From the NCBI GenBank assembly GCA_900128585.1, contig LT642553.1, positions 1-14,609 on the forward strand: a DNA stretch of 14,609 nt. Reading direction: 5' to 3'. The notes beneath the pieces are model-generated. The model was not told the origin of the DNA and ran no database searches. It was given only the letters and a program-made list of their open reading frames with translations. Position numbers and translations under genes: made by a program. The DNA comes from Stramenopiles sp. TOSAG23-3. Taxonomy: Eukaryota > Sar. The stretch's first letter is position 1. Every line of letters starts with the position of its first letter. Shown one piece after another: positions 9,701 through 14,609 of this stretch.

Positions 9701-10053
9701 GCAACAAAGAGGAACAAAACGAAGCAAGCACGGACGTGCTGGTGATGAAAACGAAAGTGGGGCGCTTCTGTGACGGGGACAACATTGTTGTTGCCAGTGC
9801 TGCCGAGGTGGCGGGGCTTCGCGCGTTTCTTGCTGAGAAAAAGGCTGAAAGAGAAAGGGCCGCCGCGATTCAAAACGGGGAAAACTTTGCCTCGGCGTCC
9901 GGCGCCGTATCCCCTGCCCCGTCGAAAGGGAATATTACCAAACCGCGCCCTCCTCCAACGTTTGCAGGTCGAGTGGTGCTAAAGCGTCCCGAGGTTGGCA
10001 TTAAGATTTCGACTGTTTTTGACTCAGGAGAAAATCCGCCCCCCTCGGAATGA
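6790..10053 (+). CDS. USP47: USP47-like ubiquitin carboxyl-terminal hydrolase (1087 aa)
   Basis: A cysteine protease of the USP7/USP47 branch that removes ubiquitin from proteins. The USP domain spans about 52-420. The Cys box GLINQAATCYLNSLIQTLF carries the nucleophile C63; QQQDVQELCMVLFDAL (137-152) is the typical QQDxxE helix; the His box NSRGGHYRAFI has H362; and WFDFNDATVSKL supplies the third residue, N382 (or D383). LPPVLMLHLKRFDFD (254-268) is also diagnostic. A low-complexity insert (about 301-338, rich in Asn, Glu and Lys) splits the catalytic domain. The remaining 650 residues form several ubiquitin-like modules. One segment, PDAVFEEYNPNEMLVRI, has the pattern seen after the catalytic domain in animal USP47. 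The tail is Pro/Ala-rich. There is no TRAF/MATH domain before the catalytic domain, which argues against USP7 itself. The frame extends to a TTG at 6772, but ATG 6790 in the context accATGG is the clear start. Confidence 0.93.
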   Translation: MAAAVTTTASVGEVSGANETGQLGFYQENKEELRGVLDKEGSNFLNTRSDTGYVGLINQAATCYLNSLIQTLFTTRELRQCLYNFRHDQKLHGPAERSIPLQLQRLFAKLQFGARPATSTTELTRAFGWGKAQGAQQQDVQELCMVLFDALDRSLAAKDGAALSGIDSKKTTIRSRITDLFRGKCQNYIRGPKFCRYHPDPFLTLSLPIKGQASVVDALHKYFEPDQLNGDNQYFCEELDKKIDAEKGSVVESLPPVLMLHLKRFDFDFATMRRVKINDACAIPEVLDMDVVLEKFKYDRGSSARAPNDMSAAPDEKENQQKSGENDMPINETLPGPLAKKTFGRYELVSIMNHSGNSRGGHYRAFIRGDRSDNSADWFDFNDATVSKLDEKEVDSLFGRKGEELGRSSSNAYLLCYRKVDAVETPTGAPGGNDDRSMLPEGLQDSIRAENERFSRLRRTYDIRQQLVEMRVFTSGAIGTVKGADLMMDFPSYYTLERATQCVHKKLFDGQGDAVGIDRVRLRVFDAHASAAGKTFGGKESSTLKGLGMGLSATMMLEVREPDAVFEEYNPNEMLVRISHWDGASQSADVSTSKVVRVDGDQAATVGQLRQAIEKATGLTASAIRIIRMSNTKAVVLNEDVKEIKRDFSIWSGEEVILEPLTEEEQKEEGAFRSAKGSAIIKRYEDTRNRVSVNFNRIGEKTYDSVIIVDKRRPLRELKQMIADALGITKVNAFRLKLHERAPVLKDLDAPIGSNQISDGSVVYVEKGMQPGENEVILLFFKYRPNPPKGSKPFVAFSKINVDKNAKISDLKKRLSAHPKANGHPASRLRLRERKRAGNGVGSILRDDQTLSKCVKRISDGDKFAVQFLDQDEIVTTKDVIVSACSWDPKGGKLSNKAEIVLSKYVTVGQLNERMEALYPLGEGNSERRTFQVAKLRTMGGVTAKVIASRTLSGKGISWVNLETPVEREDGNKEEQNEASTDVLVMKTKVGRFCDGDNIVVASAAEVAGLRAFLAEKKAERERAAAIQNGENFASASGAVSPAPSKGNITKPRPPPTFAGRVVLKRPEVGIKISTVFDSGENPPPSE

Positions 10054-10123
10054 ATGACTAATAAAAAGGAAGAAGACTAATTTAATATTTTTGCATATAT
10101 AAGCTTAGTGCTAATTTAAAATA

Positions 10124-10143
10124 AGCCAATTTTCTTGTTTTTA
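10124..10143 (-). repeat. Dispersed 3'-flank element, inverted copy
   Basis: The + strand reads agccaattttcttgttttta, the reverse complement of the core found at 4279, 4316 and 13481. It lies about 70 bases after the stop codon of the USP47-like gene and is flanked by further A/T runs. Confidence 0.75.
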
Positions 10144-10209
10144 AAATAATAAGACCAATTTATACAAAGTATCTAATCATATATTTTTATTTATAATTTA
10201 AGCATCATC

Positions 10210-10249
10210 ATAAAATCATGACACATAGGAATACGTGTCATGATTTTAT
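10210..10249. repeat. Perfect 15-bp inverted repeat with 10-base loop
   Basis: The arm ataaaatcatgacac (10210-10224) is matched exactly by its reverse complement at 10235-10249, around the loop ataggaatac. It lies about 155 bases after the stop codon of the USP47-like gene. It could form a stable hairpin in the transcript, act as a protein-binding palindrome, or be the remnant of a small mobile element. No T-run termination signal follows. Confidence 0.85.
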
Positions 10250-10378
10250 TATAGAAGGCACATAGCATTGTAACTCTTTTCCTCTTCCAATTCGTCAATT
10301 ATTCTTCTTCTTTGTTTTCAAAAAATTATTAGTAATTTATTCAAAAAAACAAATCCATCATCATATCATCATCACACC

Positions 10379-10480
10379 ATGAATGAACACCAGCAGACCA
10401 GCAGCTGGGGGGGGGCTGGGCAGGGAGAAGAAGGGATGGGAGGCCCGTCCGTCCATCCCCGTCGGCCCATCCGTCGGTGA
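10379..10480 (+). other. Small ORF (33 codons) in a GC-rich island
   Basis: ATG at 10379 in the context accATGa opens 33 codons rich in Gly, Gln, Ser, Pro and Arg, ending in TGA at 10480. It coincides with the only GC-rich part of this spacer. There is no recognisable domain, and composition alone could explain it. I would not call it a gene without expression data. Confidence 0.25.
10407..10440 (+). other. G-rich tract with G-quadruplex potential
   Basis: A run of nine G (10407-10415) is followed by GGG at 10418, 10423, 10433 and 10438 with loops of 2, 2, 7 and 2 bases, which meets the usual G3+N1-7 pattern. It stands out in an AT-rich spacer about 270 bases upstream of the next start codon. 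Confidence 0.7.
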
Positions 10481-10703
10481 TGGACTATGTGGTAGGTATT
10501 TTAAATATCATTTCTTTCTTTTCATCACGTACACAGTTCAAGCAAGAAAGAAAGAATGAAGATGTGCGTAGACAACTATAAAATAAAAAGAGATAAACAA
10601 TACTCCATTTCATTCCATCAAGTTATTTTAAAACATAAGTGTTCTCTCGTTAAATACCAGAGGTTTATTTTTTTGCTTCTTGTTGTTTAAAAAAAAAGAC
10701 CTC

Positions 10704-11213
10704 ATGGCGTTAAAGGGTTCAAAAAAGGGAACCACCGATACTACGAACGGTACGGTGTTGGAGTCGCACACCCAACAGCGCACCTTTATAAAGTCTTTGA
10801 CGTGGCGTATTCTTGCTACTGGAACGACTATATTGATCGCCTTTTTGTTAACGGGGGCTTTGGCACAGGCGCTCTCCGTCGGTATCCCGGACTTCTTTGT
10901 AAAATTTATTGTATATTATGCCCACGAGCGACTCTGGCTATTGACTGCGCTGCAGCAGTTGAAGAGCCGCGTCCTTTTCAAAATGGTATCGTGGAAGCTG
11001 ATTGCCGTGTCCCTTTCCATGGCCGTCACCTTTTACGTAACTGGGAGCTTGAAAATTGCGTTGAAGCTAGGTCCAATAGACTTTGGTATCAAAACGTTAA
11101 GCTTTTACTTGCATGAAAAACTTTGGGATTCTATCGAGTATGGACGAAAGGTTGAAGCAGAGATCAAAGAAGATACAACAACAACAACAACAACAAAGAA
11201 GAAAAACAAATAA
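10704..11213 (+). CDS. Small membrane protein with two DUF2061 units (169 aa)
   Basis: Two DUF2061 (PF09834-type) units follow each other, about 26-79 and 91-143. Each opens with a basic-Ser-Trp signature (KSLTWRILATG; KMVSWKLIAVS), continues through a hydrophobic segment into TG(A/S)L, has a second hydrophobic segment, and closes with a (A/L)HE(R/K)LW motif (AHERLW, LHEKLW). This gives about four membrane-spanning or membrane-embedded segments. Bacterial members are mostly single-unit proteins of unknown biochemical function, so none is assigned here. The first 25 residues are Thr/Ser/Lys-rich and could be a weak targeting sequence. The C-terminus is charged and ends in seven Thr encoded by an ACA microsatellite, then Lys/Asn. 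The frame opens upstream at TTG 10680, but ATG 10704 is the first proper start. Confidence 0.85.
   Translation: MALKGSKKGTTDTTNGTVLESHTQQRTFIKSLTWRILATGTTILIAFLLTGALAQALSVGIPDFFVKFIVYYAHERLWLLTALQQLKSRVLFKMVSWKLIAVSLSMAVTFYVTGSLKIALKLGPIDFGIKTLSFYLHEKLWDSIEYGRKVEAEIKEDTTTTTTTKKKNK
11175..11195 (+). repeat. Coding microsatellite (ACA)7
   Basis: Seven perfect ACA codons (poly-Thr) near the 3' end of the DUF2061 gene. Length changes here would keep the frame and only alter the tail. Confidence 0.95.
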
Positions 11214-11239
11214 AAAAATCAAATAATTAAATGAACAAC

Positions 11240-11260
11240 ATTATTATTATTATTATTATA
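11240..11260. repeat. Microsatellite (ATT)7
   Basis: About seven perfect ATT units just after the stop codon of the DUF2061 gene. Confidence 0.9.
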
Positions 11261-11619
11261 CTACCATTATTACGACGAGGTAGTAGAAAATAACCTTGTC
11301 ACAACAAGGGACAAGAAGAAGAAGACGAGGAAGTAGTCAAATTAAAATTAATAATTAAATAAAATACTCACCACCACTATTAATACTACGAGTACTCCTC
11401 TACTACTGTTTTTTTTTCTTATTATTATTAATATTATATTTTTATTCCCCCGCGCCGCGTTAAAATTTCCTCTTAATCAAATTCGAGAATGAACGGGATC
11501 ATTCATGGAAGAATAGGGCCTTCATTTAAACACCACCACTCCTAGCCTTTGTTTGCAACACATACAATTTCTTCGGTGGGAAGAACCGCTTTTGCCACCT
11601 AGAAGTCTGTCCCACCGAC

Positions 11620-11649
11620 ATGCGAGGGCGTTGCTGTTGCTGGAATTGA
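11620..11649 (+). other. Short upstream ORF in frame with the IF-2-like gene
   Basis: ATG 11620, nine codons (MRGRCCCWN), then TGA 11647-11649. The main ATG follows 12 bases later in the same frame. It could damp translation of the main ORF if it lies in the mRNA. Readthrough of the TGA would add an N-terminal extension, for which I see no support. Confidence 0.35.
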
Positions 11650-11661
11650 ACAGGTGTACGG

Positions 11662-13344
11662 ATGCTCAAGATACCGTCCTTTACGCGGGCCAAAGCGCTG
11701 GCAAAAATATGCAGCGTTCCTATCAAAAGGATGATTGGGCCGCTCATCGAAAAGCGCAATAAAAAGTTTTACATCATGGAAGATTTGTACGCGTTCCCCT
11801 CGAGGAACTCTGTGATCATTCCGTTTGAGACCGCGGCGGAGTTCGTCGTCAAAGAAGTCGACCCGACCTTGCAGGTTGTCGAGGACACGTTGGACCCATA
11901 CTCCATTGGGAAAGAACTTCTGTTCGATTCCCTTGCAGGGAGCACCGAGGGCGTGCAGCAGGACAGGCTAATGCCGCCGGTCGCAGTCGTACTGGGGGAA
12001 AAAGACCATGGGAAAACCACGCTGGTCGACTGTTTGACTGGCCGACGGACCCAGGAAGTGGGCGGGATTACCCAGCGGATTGGCGTGGCAAAATTTAACT
12101 ATTCTGGCGTTGGGGAGGAGTCAACGGCTCATCGTGCCGAAACGAGCCCTTCCCCTGCCGTCGTGGGGGGAGGGGAGTACGACGCGCAGTTTATGACCCT
12201 GCTGGATACCCCAGGGCACGAACATTTTGTGGAGATGAGGCGCGGCATGACGTTCAATGCAGACTTGGCAGTCGTTGTCGTAGCGTGCGATGAAGGGTTT
12301 ACCGACGGTACGACGAACGTTCTGCAGCACGCCCAGGACGCTGAAGTCCCGCTTCTGTTTGCATTGACCAAAACGGACTTGGCGCCTCCCGATCGGCTGA
12401 AAGAGTACATTTCTGACAAATATCCGGGGAGTCTGGTGGCGGCAGGATCCTGCGTAGAAGGAAATGGGGAGGTCGAGCCAAATGCCAGTGGTGGTGGACG
12501 GGGACGGGTCGGCGATATTTCCAGCATGCTGGCCACGTGGGCGTTCGACAATGAAACGCACGGGCGGTTGCACGGTTTCGCGGCTGCCTGTGTTTTGGAT
12601 GCCCACGCAGACCGTTCACGGGGCCTGCTGATTCGAGTGCTGGTGCAGGAAGGACAGCTCCACGATGAGGATGCCTTCGTCGTCGGTTGCATGCATGGTG
12701 TCGTGCGCCAAATGTTCTGCGTCTTCACCGGCGTGCGAAAAAGCACTGCCCGTGTGGGCGAAGTCGTAGACATCATGCTGAAGCGGCAGCAAGGGAAGCT
12801 ACGCGAGGCTTCCCCACCGCGCATGGGGGAAGGGCTTTTTGTGCTGCCAGAGAAGATTGCGCAGGATGTCGTGGATGTCCGTTTGATGGCACTGGAGTTG
12901 CCGATGTACTACAACGGAGATGTGATGGTCCAAGACATTATTGAGGGGGCGAACGCGGACCCAAGGGTGGATGGTGATTTGCACGGGACCGAGGGGGGCG
13001 GGGAGGGAGACTGGGGCGCGGGTGGCGAACAGTCGGGCCCGCCTGAACTGAAGATAATAGTAAAGGCCGACTCCAGCGCGGGCTTGGAATCACTGGCCGA
13101 AGTCTTGGATCAGCACTACACGGGCATACGAATTGTACATAGCGGCCTTGGGAACGTGACCAAACACGACATTGAGGTCGCAGCATTGTACGAGAACACC
13201 CCGATTGTGTGCTTAAATTTAAAGGTTACGAGCAAGAAAGTGCTCCAGCTTGCAGAGGAAGAGGGGGTGACGATCGAGGAGGGAGAGATTTTGCACGACC
13301 TAGTTCGAAGGTTGTGGGAAACCCACGCGGCGTGCGACGAGTAA
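11662..13344 (+). CDS. infB: Organellar translation initiation factor IF-2-like GTPase lacking the C-terminal tRNA-binding domain (560 aa)
   Basis: IF-2 brings formyl-Met-tRNA to the small ribosomal subunit and promotes subunit joining. Residues 1-38 are basic with no acid before E30 (MLKIPSFTRAKALAKICSVP…), like a mitochondrial or plastid targeting peptide. The G domain is at about 104-295: G1 GEKDHGKTT (112-120), G2 GGITQRIG (134-141), G3 DTPGHE (182-187). G4 is TKTD (236-239) where NKxD is usual, and no SAK-type G5 is visible. The barrel domain II is at about 304-430. A Gly-rich linker (431-460) leads to domain III/C1 at about 462-555 (LKIIVKADSSAGLESLAEVL, IVHSGLGNVTKHDIEVA, AEEEGVTIEEGEILHDL). 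The protein then ends, while bacterial and mitochondrial IF-2 continue with about 100 residues of domain IV/C2, the initiator-tRNA binder. Downstream DNA is AT-rich with no continuation. A paralogue with another role is possible. ATG 11776 (M39, context atcATGGaa) is an alternative internal start that would remove the targeting peptide. Confidence 0.85.
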   Translation: MLKIPSFTRAKALAKICSVPIKRMIGPLIEKRNKKFYIMEDLYAFPSRNSVIIPFETAAEFVVKEVDPTLQVVEDTLDPYSIGKELLFDSLAGSTEGVQQDRLMPPVAVVLGEKDHGKTTLVDCLTGRRTQEVGGITQRIGVAKFNYSGVGEESTAHRAETSPSPAVVGGGEYDAQFMTLLDTPGHEHFVEMRRGMTFNADLAVVVVACDEGFTDGTTNVLQHAQDAEVPLLFALTKTDLAPPDRLKEYISDKYPGSLVAAGSCVEGNGEVEPNASGGGRGRVGDISSMLATWAFDNETHGRLHGFAAACVLDAHADRSRGLLIRVLVQEGQLHDEDAFVVGCMHGVVRQMFCVFTGVRKSTARVGEVVDIMLKRQQGKLREASPPRMGEGLFVLPEKIAQDVVDVRLMALELPMYYNGDVMVQDIIEGANADPRVDGDLHGTEGGGEGDWGAGGEQSGPPELKIIVKADSSAGLESLAEVLDQHYTGIRIVHSGLGNVTKHDIEVAALYENTPIVCLNLKVTSKKVLQLAEEEGVTIEEGEILHDLVRRLWETHAACDE

Positions 13345-13676
13345 AAGGGTTCAAACGTGTTTAGTGTGTGCAAATATTAAGAATTTACACACTTTGTTCC
13401 AGATCAATTGAATTTGAATTGCATTTTGGACTTTTTTTGTATTTCTAACTTGGTTCTGTAGTTTTGTATTTCTATTCCTATAAAAACAAGAAAATTGGAT
13501 GTTATTTAAGTAATTAAAATTAATGTACTGCGAACTGAAAACTGAAATCAATTCTTAAAAAACAAATTATTAAAACATCTAGTTGTATGTTTTAAATGTT
13601 AATTGAAAGAACACTTTTTCTAAAATTATGACTAGCTAAATGATACACTATATTAAAATATTAGCTTTGTCCTAAA
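13345..13676. other. Convergent 3' spacer between the IF-2-like and EF-hand-like genes
   Basis: AT-rich sequence between two facing stop codons. It carries one copy of the dispersed 3' element and, further right, a segment (about 13561-13595) that resembles 4347-4383 in the other convergent spacer. No coding potential. Confidence 0.6.
13481..13510 (+). repeat. Dispersed 3'-flank element, single copy
   Basis: taaaaacaagaaaattgg followed by atgttatttaag. It matches the first copy at 4278-4305 with one substitution (a for c after ttgg) and a slightly longer A-run. It lies about 137 bases after the stop of the IF-2-like gene, the same general position as the copies after the PDZ-PX gene. Confidence 0.8.
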
Positions 13677-14459
13677 CTATTTTCGCGGAAACCGTTGCTC
13701 TAGTGTGCGCCATGGCTCTCGTTTGGAAATCATATTGGCACATGCCAAGCAGTTGTCGCTGCTATGGGACATGCCCACGTCGAGGTCAACGATTCTTTTC
13801 ACGTTAAACGGGACATCCTCGTGAAACTGCAAAAACATTTCCTGCGACACGCGCTTTGCACTATTTTCTCGGAGCTTGGTGCGGCAAAACGAGTAAACTT
13901 CGTCCATGGGCATGTTTAAGGCATCGCTCTGACCGTAGCAAAGGACGCTGAGCGCCCTTATAAAGCTGCCGATGGAGGCCGCAGCATCATGCACCGACAG
14001 GGAGTCGCCCTCGCCCCATTCCTCGTCCGTGGCGGTGGTCCTCGTTATGAGATTAAAAAGCCGTTCCATTCTATCCGTTAGTTCCAGCTGCGAGCCCTCC
14101 TGGTCCGTGTACAATATGAGCAGTACAATATACATGGTGTAGACGTCGCAATGGTGAGACGCCACCTCGGAGTAGCTTGTCGGGCGGTGCCTGACCGTGT
14201 TGAAAAACAGTCGAGCCAGCAGAACGTGCTCGTTGGAGGCCATGTCTAACTTGAGGACAACGCGGCAAAAATCTATAAAGCCCAATTTGGACGTAGGGTT
14301 GGAGTCGCAATGTGAGATCAAGGCGTTCGATACAGCATCCCACGTCGTGGACGCGAACAAGGCCTCAAACGTCTGGCTTACCTCCGGATCATAGTTTGTA
14401 ATGTGTTGATGACTGTTTTCTACAGGATTGAAGGGAATGTAAGTGAAAATTTGCCCCAT
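13677..14459 (-). CDS. Probable degenerate EF-hand (calcineurin B-like) protein, possibly N-myristoylated (260 aa)
   Basis: I do not recognise a named family. The order of elements suggests a four-EF-hand protein of calcineurin B/CIB type with decayed loops. A helix (TWDAVSNALISH) leads into a loop-like 12-mer D52-SNPTSKLGFI-D63 with acids at positions 1 and 12, then the helix FCRVVLKLDM. There are further amphipathic helices at 76-90, 128-140 and 186-196. A last helix-turn, RVSQEMFLQFHED, looks like an EF-hand exit without calcium ligands. Canonical DxDxDG loops are absent, so calcium binding is doubtful. The N-terminus MGQIFT has Gly2 and Thr6, fitting an N-myristoylation signal and membrane attachment. 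The Cys-containing C-terminus (NCLAC) is unassigned. ATG at 14459 is the first in frame; the reading frame and coding composition are convincing even though the function is not. Confidence 0.7.
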   Translation of the reverse strand: MGQIFTYIPFNPVENSHQHITNYDPEVSQTFEALFASTTWDAVSNALISHCDSNPTSKLGFIDFCRVVLKLDMASNEHVLLARLFFNTVRHRPTSYSEVASHHCDVYTMYIVLLILYTDQEGSQLELTDRMERLFNLITRTTATDEEWGEGDSLSVHDAAASIGSFIRALSVLCYGQSDALNMPMDEVYSFCRTKLRENSAKRVSQEMFLQFHEDVPFNVKRIVDLDVGMSHSSDNCLACANMISKREPWRTLEQRFPRK

Positions 14460-14609
14460 TGGAATCGTTTGTAGGAAAAGAAAGAAACAACCTTTTCAAT
14501 ATGAAGTGAATGAGATTATTAAGAATGAATAGGGTTTAAGTTGAAACTGTTTGTTCCTTCGTTCATTTGTTTGGTGGAATAAAATTAAATTAAATAATAA
14601 TAATAATAA
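14460..14609. other. AT-rich region upstream of the EF-hand-like gene
   Basis: Presumably 5' UTR and promoter of the minus-strand gene ending at 14459. It ends in an AAT-repeat run at the right edge of the window. Nothing else is seen. Confidence 0.5.

Larger units (their letters stand above)
10054..10703. other. Spacer between the USP47-like and DUF2061 genes
   Basis: About 650 bases. In order: a possible poly(A) signal (aataaa at 10061), an inverted copy of the dispersed 3' element (10124), a perfect inverted repeat (10210-10249), CAT-rich repeats, a GC-rich island (about 10385-10485) with a G-rich tract and a 33-codon ORF, and AT-rich sequence up to the next gene. No other coding potential. 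Confidence 0.6.
11214..11661. other. Spacer between the DUF2061 and IF-2-like genes
   Basis: AT-rich with (ATT)7 at 11240-11260, AAG runs near 11312 and CAC/ACT repeats. The last 140 bases (from about 11520) are noticeably more GC-rich and are probably 5' UTR of the IF-2-like gene. They contain a 9-codon upstream ORF (11620-11649). Confidence 0.6.

Noticed and set aside
1-14609. Search for CRISPR arrays, tRNA or rRNA genes, insertion sequences and bacterial operon signals
   Set aside because: None seen: no regularly spaced repeats with unique spacers, no cloverleaf-like segment, no transposase, no Shine-Dalgarno pattern before the starts.

Overview
The window looks like part of a compact, intron-poor nuclear genome of a unicellular eukaryote, probably an alga or other protist. 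Three things point this way. Coding stretches are long, single-ORF and fairly GC-rich, while the spacers are very AT-rich and full of microsatellites. The proteins are eukaryotic types: a USP47-like deubiquitinase, a PDZ-PX protein with a WH2 tail, a J-protein and an organellar IF-2. Several ORFs have good ATG contexts but no bacterial ribosome binding sites. I cannot fix the lineage. The PDZ-PX gene and the tandem DUF2061 gene would suit a stramenopile-like alga, but this is only an impression.

Layout: (1) 225-1933 (+), a probably secreted endonuclease/exonuclease/phosphatase-family (EEP) enzyme whose reading frame breaks once, at a 5-bp tandem duplication near 627-636. (2) 2621-4192 (+), a PDZ-PX protein whose C-terminal half carries a WASHC3/CCDC53-like motif, polyproline, a WH2 motif and a basic helix. 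(3) 4541-5959 (-), a J-domain co-chaperone with a halved zinc finger. (4) 6790-10053 (+), a USP47-like ubiquitin protease. (5) 10704-11213 (+), a small membrane protein with two DUF2061 units. (6) 11662-13344 (+), an organellar IF-2-like GTPase that ends before the initiator-tRNA-binding domain. (7) 13677-14459 (-), a probable degenerate EF-hand protein with a possible myristoylation site. Genes 2/3 and 6/7 are convergent and 3/4 are divergent. Nothing suggests an operon or one shared pathway.

The spacers hold microsatellites, a perfect 15-bp inverted repeat, a G-rich island with a small ORF, and a conserved AT-rich element (core aaacaagaaaattgg). The element occurs four times, always in 3' flanks: two tandem copies between genes 2 and 3, one between genes 6 and 7, and one inverted copy after gene 4.

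The best candidate for something undescribed is gene 2. In one polypeptide it joins SNX27-type membrane and cargo modules (PDZ, PX) to actin-regulating pieces of the kind found in the WASH complex. In animals, SNX27 and WASH are separate partners in endosomal recycling. The truncated IF-2 and the dispersed 3' element come next.
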